A DNA stretch of 9,713 nucleotides. It comes from Bacteroidales bacterium (GTDB lineage: Bacteria; Bacteroidota; Bacteroidia; Bacteroidales; VadinHA17). Positions 1 to 7,407 of the stretch are shown here, piece by piece; the first letter of the stretch is position 1; each line of letters starts with the position of its first letter. The DNA lies in assembly GCA_025455505.1 (NCBI GenBank), contig JALOMK010000050.1:1-9713 (forward strand), read 5' to 3'. The position numbers and the translations under genes were made by a program. Below the pieces are notes generated by a model that had not been told where the DNA came from, made no database searches, and saw nothing but the letters and a program-made list of their open reading frames with translations.

Positions 1-2
1 AG

Positions 3-563
3 ACTATTTTCGCTTCAGGTCAGCTGTGCTACTGGAAGGACGGGCGTGACGTACCGGATGTAATGACAGGCATTATGCAATATCCGGAATCGAAGGAGCA
101 TCCTGCTTTCCAGGTAATGCTGAGGGTGAATTTTGTGAGCGGACAGGGCGATAAGGGCATGACAAGGTTCATTGGAAATGAAGGCGTTCTCGAAATGACA
201 GACAACGGATTTAAACTATCGCACAGCATTATGTCAAAAGCTCCGGGCATAGGGGGATGGGATGCAATTTATTCTTACCCCCAGGCCATGCAGGACGAAC
301 TCATGAAGAAATACAATGCCAGGTGGAGCGCCGAGGAACAGAAAAGACCGGTGAAGCCCGGAGTGAATTATGTTGCACCTGATGATTATGACGAGCACGT
401 GGAGCACTTTCGCAACTTCTTCGATGGAGTACGGGAGAACAAGCCTCTTGTCGAAGGTCCGGAGTTTGCCTTCAGGGCTGCCGCACCCACCCTTGCATGC
501 AACGACAGTTATTTCCATAAAAAAATTATTAACTGGGATCCTGTGAATATGAAAGTCTTATAA
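3..563 (+). CDS. Gfo/Idh/MocA family oxidoreductase, C-terminal part (5' end outside window)
   Basis: The frame is open from the left edge and ends at TAA 561-563, giving 186 residues of C-terminal sequence. It resembles the alpha/beta substrate-binding C-terminal half of Gfo/Idh/MocA dehydrogenases, with segments such as GNEGVLEM, the DDYDEHVEHFRNFFDGVR helix, and an ending that reads PEFAFRAAAPTLACNDSYFHKK, which I recognise from the long Bacteroidota and Planctomycetes members of the family. These enzymes use NAD(P) to oxidise or reduce sugars, inositols or their acids; the substrate cannot be told here because the Rossmann domain with its cofactor motif and the catalytic Lys-Pro motif lie upstream. 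Many relatives of this subtype carry a Tat signal, but the N-terminus is not visible. The ATG at 63 is internal and not the start. The next gene follows after 160 bp on the same strand and may have its own promoter. Confidence 0.88.
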   Translation, partial: TIFASGQLCYWKDGRDVPDVMTGIMQYPESKEHPAFQVMLRVNFVSGQGDKGMTRFIGNEGVLEMTDNGFKLSHSIMSKAPGIGGWDAIYSYPQAMQDELMKKYNARWSAEEQKRPVKPGVNYVAPDDYDEHVEHFRNFFDGVRENKPLVEGPEFAFRAAAPTLACNDSYFHKKIINWDPVNMKVL

Positions 564-642
564 AGGACGATTGTATTTCATTGCAGGAGGATTCTCACAG
601 TTACAATTAGTATAACTGGCATCTGTTTACCACTGAATATGA

Positions 643-654
643 AACATATATGTT
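643..654. promoter_or_regulatory. 12-bp perfect palindrome upstream of the BNR_4 gene
   Basis: AACATATATGTT is a perfect 12-bp palindrome in the 160-bp gap before the propeller gene. It overlaps the proposed -33 element at 652-655, so it is placed where a repressor site would be. It is AT-rich and short, so chance is a real alternative. Confidence 0.25.
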
Positions 655-683
655 GAAGGTGGATTCAGGGTAATAAAATTTTG
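652..683 (+). promoter_or_regulatory. possible Bacteroidota-type promoter for the BNR_4 gene
   Basis: GTTG (652-655), a 20-nt spacer, then AAATTTTG (676-683). Each box has one mismatch to the known Bacteroidota pattern TTTG / 19-21 nt / TAnnTTTG. It would start transcription near 690, some 35 nt before the ATG. The match is imperfect and the region is AT-rich, so this is a weak call. Confidence 0.25.
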
Positions 684-723
684 CTAAATTTATAAAATCA
701 GACTTTCTGTTTGCCTTCAGATT

Positions 724-2097
724 ATGATCGGAAAGGGATTATTTGCATTGCTTATTTGGTTCGTGTTTAACGGAACTGAGCTTTTGTTTTCCCAGAACCA
801 GCGGATTGACGGCTATTATGGCTTGTGGTACAGCCAGGCAGGCCCCCGTGATTCTTCTTTCAGGTTTTCCGGGGCGGCAGCCACTTTTGCATCACGGCAC
901 CGGCCTGTTGCAATATACTCGCCGGAGGCAAAAAAAACGTATTTTGTATACGGAGGTACAACATCTCCATCTGAAAGGCACCTACTGATAATGATCTCTT
1001 ATTATGATCACCGCCTGCGAAGCTTTCCCCGGCCTGTGGTTGTCTGTGACAAGATGGGTGTCCGCGAGCCCTTCGACAATGCTTCACTTTCAATAGACTT
1101 CCAGGGATTTATCCGGGTATTCGTGAGCGGCAGAAACCGGACCCGTCCGGGACAGATCTACAAAAGCGTTAAGCCCTATTCAATCGACTCTTTTGAGATT
1201 GTTGCCGAAAAGGAAATGATATATCCACAACCCTGGCGCACTGGCGATGGTGAATTGATGCTCCTGTATTCCAGAATTGCAAAGAGCGAGGAGCTTATAT
1301 TTGAAAAAAGCCGCGACGGAATGACCTGGGAAGGAAGAAAAAATCTATCAGGATTCGGGGGGCATCTGCAGGTTTCAGCCATGAAAGGCGACAAGATTGT
1401 AACGGCATTCAACTATATGCCGGAAAATAACCGGGATCGGCGCACGAATCTGTACATACTTCAATCCGTAAACAAGGGAGAAAGCTGGGAAACCGCTGCC
1501 GGCGACAAAATCGAAATTCCTCTTAAAAGTGCAGATAATGAGGCACTTATTTTTGATTTTGAGGCTGAGGGGAAATTCGTTTACCTCTGCGACATTAACT
1601 TCGATAAGAATACTAACCCTGTTGTGCTTGCTCTTATAAGCACCGAAACCCGGCCCGGCCCCTCGGGCAAACCCAGGGAATGGTGCATAATACACCTCAA
1701 AAGCGGGGTATGGAGGGTTACAAAAGTGTGTGAATCAATGCACAACTTTGACAAGGGTTCGCTCTACATATCAGATGATGAGTGGAGAATAATAGGGCCT
1801 TCTGAACCAGGTCCACAGAAATACGGCACGGGAGGAGAAATTGCCGCATGGGTCAGCAATGACGAAGGAATGACCTGGCGGAAGATGGCCGACCTTACAT
1901 CCGGCAGCATGTATAATCATTCCTTTGTTCGCAGGCCGGTCAATGCAAATAAAAGGTTCTATGCATTCTGGGCTGACGGAGACGCAGATAAATTTTCTCC
2001 ATCGCGGCTTTATTATACTGATGAGAGCTGCGAGAAAGTCTGGATGATGCCCGAATCAATTAAAGGGGAGATGACAAAGGCCCGGAGGATAAGGTAG
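724..2097 (+). CDS. secreted BNR_4 family beta-propeller protein (sialidase/polysaccharide-lyase-like fold)
   Basis: The 457-residue protein starts with a signal peptide (about residues 1-23, hydrophobic core FALLIWFVF), so it is exported. The body matches the BNR repeat family (BNR_4): an opening GYYGLWYSQ with a FSGAAATFASRHRPVAIYSPE stretch near residues 30-69, YDHRLRSFPRPVV near 94-106, SGRNRTRPGQIYKS at 135-148, and a C-terminal GPQ, GGEIAAWVSNDEGMTW, NHSFVRRP and FYAFWADGD series. Asp-box-like turns S-x-D-x-G-x-T/S-W occur near 196-202, 248-255 and 378-385. Family members include putative sialidases and relatives of ulvan lyases, with substrates that are mostly unknown. An odd point is residues 115-121, EPFDNAS, where I would expect a His before the DN (HDNPS-like) in related proteins; loss of that His could alter or remove activity. 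There is no clear ribosome binding site at 724. Its stop lies 2 bp from the stop of the opposing amidohydrolase gene. Confidence 0.85.
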   Translation: MIGKGLFALLIWFVFNGTELLFSQNQRIDGYYGLWYSQAGPRDSSFRFSGAAATFASRHRPVAIYSPEAKKTYFVYGGTTSPSERHLLIMISYYDHRLRSFPRPVVVCDKMGVREPFDNASLSIDFQGFIRVFVSGRNRTRPGQIYKSVKPYSIDSFEIVAEKEMIYPQPWRTGDGELMLLYSRIAKSEELIFEKSRDGMTWEGRKNLSGFGGHLQVSAMKGDKIVTAFNYMPENNRDRRTNLYILQSVNKGESWETAAGDKIEIPLKSADNEALIFDFEAEGKFVYLCDINFDKNTNPVVLALISTETRPGPSGKPREWCIIHLKSGVWRVTKVCESMHNFDKGSLYISDDEWRIIGPSEPGPQKYGTGGEIAAWVSNDEGMTWRKMADLTSGSMYNHSFVRRPVNANKRFYAFWADGDADKFSPSRLYYTDESCEKVWMMPESIKGEMTKARRIR

Positions 2098-2099
2098 AT

Positions 2100-3443
2100 C
2101 TATCTTAGATTGTAAAGCCTCGCCGCGTTATCGTGCAGTATCATCCTTGCGACATTCCTTGCCTCGGCTTCTGAAAAATAGCCTTCACTGATCTTGTCCG
2201 AAAGCACATTTACAATTATCTTTTTCGCGAGTTTTAGTTCGCTGTAGACGTTTTCTGCAACGGCACAATCGCCGCCGAAAGCCATAATCCTGCTTACCGG
2301 AACCATCTCAAGCCATTCGTTCAGGTACCGCTCACTGTAAGTTGGCGATATTGAATACATCCAGTTCAGATCGATATACACATTGCGGTGATTTTTGGCA
2401 AGTGCAGAGAGTTCACCGCCGAAGGGATAACTTCCGTGGTACAGGACAAAGTTCACATCAGGATAATCATTGAACAGGTTTGCCAGCAGCTCAGGATTCG
2501 AGTTGCCGATAATCTTTCCAAGTCCGGCCTGTATCCCTGTATGAATTGCAACTGGTAGCCTGTACTTGCGTGCAAGACTCATAAGGTGATGCATCAAATA
2601 GTCCTGCAGGGGCTTTGCATCCCTGAGAGAAATCACAAGATCTTCATCTCCTGTCAGCAGACTGCGGAATACTTTCCTTGCGGCGTCCGTTTCTGTCTTT
2701 TCGAAACTAAGTGTCCGGTAATAGGAAGAGAAAATCTTGACAACACTCATACCGTCTTTCAATTCTTTCTCGAAGTCAATAGTCAGGGACTTGACGAAGT
2801 CCTCAAGAGTGTATATCGGGTCGAGCTGCATTATTGCAATCGAGTCAATAGTGTATTTCGATCGCACGTTGAGCCAGCTTTCAAAGCGCCTTGCCGACAG
2901 GATATTTTCTCCCTTTGGCGAAAGCTGGTTCCCGTCAATGATTATGTAATCAATACGGCAGGAGTCCTTTAAGATCCTGTTGAACCAGTCAGTTTCGTAC
3001 ACGCGTCGGATCTTCTCCGAGAGGGGGCCAACTGTTGATGCATTCAGGTCATCGAAACCATACAGCGAACGTATACTGCTGATTATTATCCTGTTAAATG
3101 ATGTGTTAAAGGAGTTATTCCAGTATGGTTCTATCAGATTCCATTTGTCAAGCGGCGATATGCTGTCATTGAAAAATTTATCATAGTATGACGATGGCAT
3201 CCCTGCCGACAGCAGGTCATCAAAGCCGTTCTGCTGAAAGAGCAAGGAAAAATCAAGGAAGAAACTCTTTTTAATTATTTCAGGATCAAGGAGATGCTCG
3301 TGGGTATCAATTATCCTCAGCGAGTCAACATAGCGTTTCATTCGGATCTCATAACCCGGAGGAATCCCCTTCACAGGAACTTGCTGGCCACTCGCATTCA
3401 CTGCGAGGACAATGCAAAGAAGAAACGATATCCTGGATTTCAT
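2100..3443 (-). CDS. exported amidohydrolase superfamily metal-dependent hydrolase
   Basis: The start at 3443 is chosen because it puts a standard signal peptide (MKSRISFLLCIVLAVNASG, cleavage probably before QQ) at the N-terminus; an upstream in-frame ATG at 3545 would bury it behind 34 polar residues. A GGGA lies 4 nt before this ATG. The 447-residue protein has the complete metal and catalytic set of the amidohydrolase superfamily TIM barrel: HEH at 48-50 in DTHEH, a candidate carboxylated Lys236 in VVKIF, His301 in AIHTG, His336 in LYHGSYP and Asp392 in FGGDC. The C-terminal half (VAIHTGIQ to LYNL) resembles the amidohydrolase_2/uronate-isomerase-like branch. Substrate is unknown. The signal peptide predicts action in the periplasm. 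It lies 217 bp downstream of the DUF5916 gene on the same strand, so the two may be co-transcribed or separately controlled. Confidence 0.85.
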   Translation of the reverse strand: MKSRISFLLCIVLAVNASGQQVPVKGIPPGYEIRMKRYVDSLRIIDTHEHLLDPEIIKKSFFLDFSLLFQQNGFDDLLSAGMPSSYYDKFFNDSISPLDKWNLIEPYWNNSFNTSFNRIIISSIRSLYGFDDLNASTVGPLSEKIRRVYETDWFNRILKDSCRIDYIIIDGNQLSPKGENILSARRFESWLNVRSKYTIDSIAIMQLDPIYTLEDFVKSLTIDFEKELKDGMSVVKIFSSYYRTLSFEKTETDAARKVFRSLLTGDEDLVISLRDAKPLQDYLMHHLMSLARKYRLPVAIHTGIQAGLGKIIGNSNPELLANLFNDYPDVNFVLYHGSYPFGGELSALAKNHRNVYIDLNWMYSISPTYSERYLNEWLEMVPVSRIMAFGGDCAVAENVYSELKLAKKIIVNVLSDKISEGYFSEAEARNVARMILHDNAARLYNLR

Positions 3444-3570
3444 ATATTCCCGTAAATCGCCTGCCTGAACCTTGTAAAGAGAAATTCTTCCTGCAGGATT
3501 GGCCCGCGGAACGGTCAAAAGCCTCCTTAAACATGGATTTAACAAACTGTCCGAAAGTTAGACTATTTGG

Positions 3571-3662
3571 AAATATGCGATATTCCCCTTTAAGTATTTT
3601 TAACTTAAAACATATTAATTCAGAAGTTTTAGACTTCGGAATGAACCGGTTCCTTGTTCATT
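3571..3662. repeat. cluster of four small inverted repeats between the DUF5916 and amidohydrolase genes
   Basis: This is the main content of the longest intergenic gap (3444-3660). Reading the + strand: AATAT (3572-3576) with ATATT (3580-3584); TTTAAGT (3589-3595) with ACTTAAA (3603-3609); GAAGT (3623-3627) with ACTTC (3633-3637); and AATGAAC (3640-3646) with GTTCATT (3656-3662). The last one reaches into the stop codon of the DUF5916 gene and encloses a 10-bp palindrome GAACCGGTTC (3643-3652). On the - strand transcript these would form consecutive stem-loops. None is a textbook GC stem followed by a U tract, so they may be weak terminators, mRNA-stabilising or processing structures, or chance in AT-rich DNA. 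Confidence 0.4.
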
Positions 3663-6351
3663 ACAAACCCAGCCAGAAGCTCACCTTCACCATAAATACA
3701 TTGGTTGGTTCGGTGCCGAAAAGGTCAGACAGGTTCTCACCATAGGAAGGAATATATTCTCCTGTGCGGTTGTTCCTGTTGTTCTCCCACACGAAGTATA
3801 TCGTTGATCCCGGCCTGTATTCCCATCTTGCAACAAGGTTCGACCTGAACTGCCTGAAGCTGAAATCGGGATTTTTAAATGAATACTGGCCTGAACCTTC
3901 CGTTACAGTATAGTTGTTTGAAGCCTCATCATAGGATATTTCACTTTCGGTGAAACTGTGATAGCGCTCATCCTCAATCCGGGAATGAGTGTCTTCGGCT
4001 CTCTTGAAATCATCATATTTTCCGCTCGAAACAAAAGGGCTTCCGTAATATTGTACTGAAAGGTCGGGGGTAATGTTATAGTTGAGGCGGAATGTCATGC
4101 TATAGGTCTCCTGGTTTATCTTTCCGAGAATATACCTTAGATCGTCTCCCGACATTTTCTGGGTCACATAGATGAAGTTGTCGGTATTCCGGGTATACCT
4201 GAAATTGCTGATGAAATACACATGGTTACCCATGCGCAGGCTTATTCCCGGCTGCACTGAAAAGAGCTTCGATACCCCGTCACTGCTGAGAAGGCTGTTG
4301 TTGTCGAGACTGAAAATAATTCTTTTCGACTTGTTTGTATTGAAGGATATGCTGTTTTTCCAGTATGGTGAAAGCCTGAAAGCGGGACCGCCCCTGAGAA
4401 GGCGGGTGTTCATCTCGGAAAAGACATATGATTCATTTACTGAAAGATCCATCCTGTTCGTGAACTGTGTCCTGAACTGAAGACCCGCATCATTATACGT
4501 GCTCAGGCCTCCGAACGTCCACCCGTTCTTCTGGCCGGCAGTAAGGGTATAATTCCTGAGCAGCTTTTTGGGTTCCGTCTGCCTGATTCCCAGCTGGGTG
4601 AGGTTTTCTGCCACATCTGCCATCAGCAGGTATCCCACATCGTTGATGTCAAAGCCCGGCGACCACCAGGTAAGCTTTTCAGAAAATATGAATCTTTTAT
4701 TTCCAAGTCTGCCGGCGCTCAGGTAGCCCCCGGTTCCGCTAAGCGATCTCCGGGTGCTGTCGACGCCCAGGTAGCCCGCAGCATCCGGTCGCTGGTAATA
4801 ATGCAGGGCATTCCTCTGCAGGTTTATCATTGCCTTTTCATCGCCGGTCAGATAACTCATCATGCCTTTAAAATCAAGGTAATATTCCCTTTCCTTCGAG
4901 TAAAGAAGCATATCTACTCCGGCGGTATATGCACTCTTTGGCAGGTATTCCAGGTGTTCGTCATTTATAAACCTGTATGTGGAAGTAAGCATGGCACCTA
5001 TCTGGATGTTTCCATTATTTGCCGTTTTCTGGATCCTCTCTACAAGAAAATTTGTAAGTGGCTCCACTGCTTTCTCTGTTTCGGTTCCGTCGCTTGTAAT
5101 TTTTGCATACTCCTTCTGGGTAAGGCTCTGCAGAAAACCTGCTGAAATACCGTTTTTTGTTGTTCCTGAAAACTTGAAGGCATCTATTATGTTTGTGAAT
5201 TCAGGGCTCTGGTAAAATGAATTTACATTGTCGACCTGGGGAGTATAGGATGGGACATGTCCAATGCGCCTGGAGTAAAACATAAGATTGTTGTCGGCAG
5301 AAAAATCAAAGATATGCTTGCCCTCGAGGAAGAAAGGACGTTTTTCGTCATAGAAGGTCTCAAGGGCAGTAAGGTTCATTACCGAAGGATCTGCCTCAAT
5401 CTGACCGAAATCGGGATTTACCGTGATGTCCATTGTATAATCACCTACGCCTATCTTGCTGTCGAGGCCGGCATAGCCGTTCCATTTCGGGTTCTTTGAA
5501 TATGGGCTCCCGCTTATTACAGGAGCCGATGTTGCCTTTCCCGCAACGTAAGGCAGGAATTCAATGAGCCTTGGTTTCGGTATGTCCTTCAGCCCCTCCA
5601 TGGTTCCGAATGAATATACGTGTCCGCTGTTTTTACGCGGGATCAGGCTCCACTGGTCGGTCTCCTGTATGCGCCTCACAATTCTTCTGACATGGAGCCC
5701 CCATACCATGCCTGAGTCGGATTTATTGAATCTTAACTGGTTGAATGGGATTTTGAATTCGACGGTCCATGACGAATCATTTACTGCTGTTTTGCCTTCC
5801 CATACTGCATTCCAGTTGAGGTTGACTGAAAGCGCGTCGGTTACAATGAGGTCGGTCTTGTTGCCCCCGGCATTGATGTTGAACTCGGGCGCAGCCCTGA
5901 AATCGTGATACGTATCGAAGGCAACGCTTATGAGGTCGCCTATTGAATTATCATCGCGGTTGCCCACAAACCTGTTTATTTTATCCGGCTCCGGGTCCCA
6001 GGCACGCAGGGCAAAGTAGATGTTCCTGTCATCATACAAAATTTTTATCCGTGTCGGATATGTCGGCTGTCCTCTCTCAACCGGCGTATTCTGCAGGAAA
6101 TTCTGCGACCAGCTGCCTTCGTTCTTCCAGGCCTCATCATCGAGTTTCCCGTCGATAAGAGGAGCTGTTCCCTGCAGTCGCACGGTTGTATATACTCTTT
6201 TATAGGCCTGCTCAAAAGGGATCAGGCCTGGCTGGTCCTGCGACCTTGCCGGTGAATTGAATAGTGCAAATAATATAAGTCCGGAAAGTGCCGTCCGGAT
6301 TTTCAGAGGAGTCAGAATCACCTTAATAAATCTTTCGCATAAATGTAGCAA
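3661..6351 (-). CDS. CBM9-like / DUF5916 predicted outer-membrane protein
   Basis: This is an 896-residue exported protein. After a hydrophobic signal (about residues 19-37, ending PARSQ) comes a carbohydrate-binding family 9-like domain (about 52-255) beginning IDGKLDDEAWKN and containing ILYDDRNIYFALRAWDPEP and WTVEFKIPFNQLRF. The rest, starting at PRLIEFLPYVAGKAT, is DUF5916, rich in alternating aromatic strands and including VNPDFGQIEADPSVMNLTALETFYDEKRPFFLEG. It ends VFMVKVSFWLGL, like the last strand of an outer-membrane barrel. The function of the family is not known; a surface role in binding or moving a substrate is inference. The start is uncertain: the first in-frame start codon after the upstream stop is TTG at 6351, and a GTG at 6321 (residue 11) would give a tidier signal peptide. 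There is no in-frame ATG there and no strong Shine-Dalgarno. It is transcribed divergently from the repeat-protein gene. Confidence 0.88.
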   Translation of the reverse strand: MLHLCERFIKVILTPLKIRTALSGLILFALFNSPARSQDQPGLIPFEQAYKRVYTTVRLQGTAPLIDGKLDDEAWKNEGSWSQNFLQNTPVERGQPTYPTRIKILYDDRNIYFALRAWDPEPDKINRFVGNRDDNSIGDLISVAFDTYHDFRAAPEFNINAGGNKTDLIVTDALSVNLNWNAVWEGKTAVNDSSWTVEFKIPFNQLRFNKSDSGMVWGLHVRRIVRRIQETDQWSLIPRKNSGHVYSFGTMEGLKDIPKPRLIEFLPYVAGKATSAPVISGSPYSKNPKWNGYAGLDSKIGVGDYTMDITVNPDFGQIEADPSVMNLTALETFYDEKRPFFLEGKHIFDFSADNNLMFYSRRIGHVPSYTPQVDNVNSFYQSPEFTNIIDAFKFSGTTKNGISAGFLQSLTQKEYAKITSDGTETEKAVEPLTNFLVERIQKTANNGNIQIGAMLTSTYRFINDEHLEYLPKSAYTAGVDMLLYSKEREYYLDFKGMMSYLTGDEKAMINLQRNALHYYQRPDAAGYLGVDSTRRSLSGTGGYLSAGRLGNKRFIFSEKLTWWSPGFDINDVGYLLMADVAENLTQLGIRQTEPKKLLRNYTLTAGQKNGWTFGGLSTYNDAGLQFRTQFTNRMDLSVNESYVFSEMNTRLLRGGPAFRLSPYWKNSISFNTNKSKRIIFSLDNNSLLSSDGVSKLFSVQPGISLRMGNHVYFISNFRYTRNTDNFIYVTQKMSGDDLRYILGKINQETYSMTFRLNYNITPDLSVQYYGSPFVSSGKYDDFKRAEDTHSRIEDERYHSFTESEISYDEASNNYTVTEGSGQYSFKNPDFSFRQFRSNLVARWEYRPGSTIYFVWENNRNNRTGEYIPSYGENLSDLFGTEPTNVFMVKVSFWLGL

Positions 6352-6369
6352 ATTAGATAATCGGATTAA

Positions 6370-6401
6370 GTTGCTTTCGATTAAATCAAATGGTAAATTT
6401 G
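6370..6401 (+). promoter_or_regulatory. Bacteroidota-type promoter for the repeat-protein gene
   Basis: GTTG (6370-6373), a 20-nt spacer, then TAAATTTG (6394-6401). The -7 box is a perfect TAnnTTTG and the -33 box has one mismatch to TTTG, with the expected spacing. Transcription would start near 6408, about 38 nt before the ATG at 6446. Confidence 0.55.
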
Positions 6402-6403
6402 AT
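6385..6403. promoter_or_regulatory. 19-bp dyad over the -7 box (candidate operator)
   Basis: ATCAAAT (6385-6391), 5 nt, ATTTGAT (6397-6403) is a perfect inverted repeat with 7-bp arms. It covers the proposed -7 box of the repeat-protein gene and lies in the 94-bp divergent gap shared with the DUF5916 gene, where a bound regulator could affect both directions. Operator function is inference. Confidence 0.35.
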
Positions 6404-6445
6404 GTGTCTGATTAAGGCAAAATAATACTGCAGGGGAAGAAACAA

Positions 6446-7267
6446 ATGCAAAAAAAAGTATTGTTTGCGTTGCTGGCAGGATGCATCTCTGTTGGATGCC
6501 TTTCGGCACAGGATGGTCCCGCAAAAGGGAAGGCGCTGAACATTCCCACAAAGCGTTATTTTCTGAGCTTTGGGAATTCACTTGAATTTAACGGATTGAG
6601 ATTCAATATTGCCGACAGGGATGTAAGGCGGATTAACGGGATCAATATCACCCTGTGGGCCGGGGACTACCAGAGCTGGTTCAGCGGCGATCAGTTCTAT
6701 ACTTCCGAAGTGAACGGGATCTCTGCGGGAGTCATGCCTACAGGAGGTATTCTCAGAGGGCTGAACCTTGGTGCAATAAGGGTTGCTGCGAGTAAAAATC
6801 TGACGGGCCTGTCCCTTGGAGGCCTGAATGTATTTGCCAACGGAAGTATTAACGGGATTTCGCTCAGCAGCCTCATAACGCAGGGAGGAAGAATTACAGG
6901 TGTTGCCTTATCAGGAATTGCCGTCGGGGGAACCGGAGGTATAAACGGAGTAGCTTTCGGCGGACTGGCTGTAAGTTCCGACCGGAGCGACATCAACGGA
7001 ATAGCAACAAGCGTTGCGGTTGTTTTTTGCGGAAATGAGCTTAACGGGATCGGAATTTCGGGACTTTATCTTAAAGCCGGTTCCCTGACCGGGATTGCAG
7101 TTTCGGGTTACACAAATACAAACCAGACAAACGGTCTTACGATAGCCCTTTTCAACTATACTCAAAAACTTAATGGCCTGCAATTGGGAATCCTTAACTA
7201 TGCCGGAAACAACAGGAGGGGACTGAGGCTGCTGCCCTTGTTGAACGTGCATCTGAAAGATAACTGA
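6446..7267 (+). CDS. exported glycine-repeat protein, LA_2272 surface-repeat type
   Basis: The 273-residue protein has an N-terminal export signal (MQKKVLFALLAGCISVGCLSAQ). Cleavage after SAQ by signal peptidase I seems most likely; LAGC at 10-13 looks like a lipobox but would leave a very short signal. The body is built of 14 copies of a unit centred on [NTR]-G-hydrophobic-x-hydrophobic, with the Gly at residues 50, 65, 91, 105, 121, 137, 152, 168, 185, 201, 216, 230, 244 and 259. Spacing is mostly 14-17 residues, so a beta-solenoid or repeated-strand surface structure is likely. The last units (LNGLQLGILNYAGNNRRGLRL) resemble the LA_2272 family of surface repeat proteins first named in Leptospira; function is unknown. 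AGGGGA at 6432-6437, 8 nt before the ATG, is a fair ribosome binding site. It has its own promoter, divergent from the DUF5916 gene. Confidence 0.8.
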   Translation: MQKKVLFALLAGCISVGCLSAQDGPAKGKALNIPTKRYFLSFGNSLEFNGLRFNIADRDVRRINGINITLWAGDYQSWFSGDQFYTSEVNGISAGVMPTGGILRGLNLGAIRVAASKNLTGLSLGGLNVFANGSINGISLSSLITQGGRITGVALSGIAVGGTGGINGVAFGGLAVSSDRSDINGIATSVAVVFCGNELNGIGISGLYLKAGSLTGIAVSGYTNTNQTNGLTIALFNYTQKLNGLQLGILNYAGNNRRGLRLLPLLNVHLKDN

Positions 7268-7407
7268 TAATGGTCCGGACGGATTTTGATTTTAATGTCA
7301 CGGGCGCCGATGAACCAAACAGAGGGAGCCTGCAATGACAATACGGCATAAGTATGGAAATGGCATATTACAAAAATGTTGATACAATAAACTAAACTAT
7401 ATAACCT

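Noticed and set aside
598..618. CAGTTA/TAACTG hairpin after the Gfo/Idh/MocA gene as a terminator
   Set aside because: The 6-bp stem is AT-rich, has a 9-nt loop and lacks a T tract.
3444..3545. Longer N-terminus for the amidohydrolase starting at ATG 3545
   Set aside because: It would put 34 polar residues in front of a standard signal peptide; the ATG at 3443 is the sensible start.
4172..5908. Several + strand ORFs of 80-114 codons inside the DUF5916 gene
   Set aside because: They are antisense shadows of a clear family match and show no recognisable domain.
6633..7050. Recurring TTAACGGGAT as a possible CRISPR or DNA repeat array
   Set aside because: The copies are in frame and encode the NG-centred protein repeat; spacing is a multiple of three and there are no spacers.
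7271..7300. GTCCGGAC palindrome after the repeat-protein gene as a terminator
   Set aside because: The 8-bp palindrome has no loop and only a broken T-rich stretch follows.
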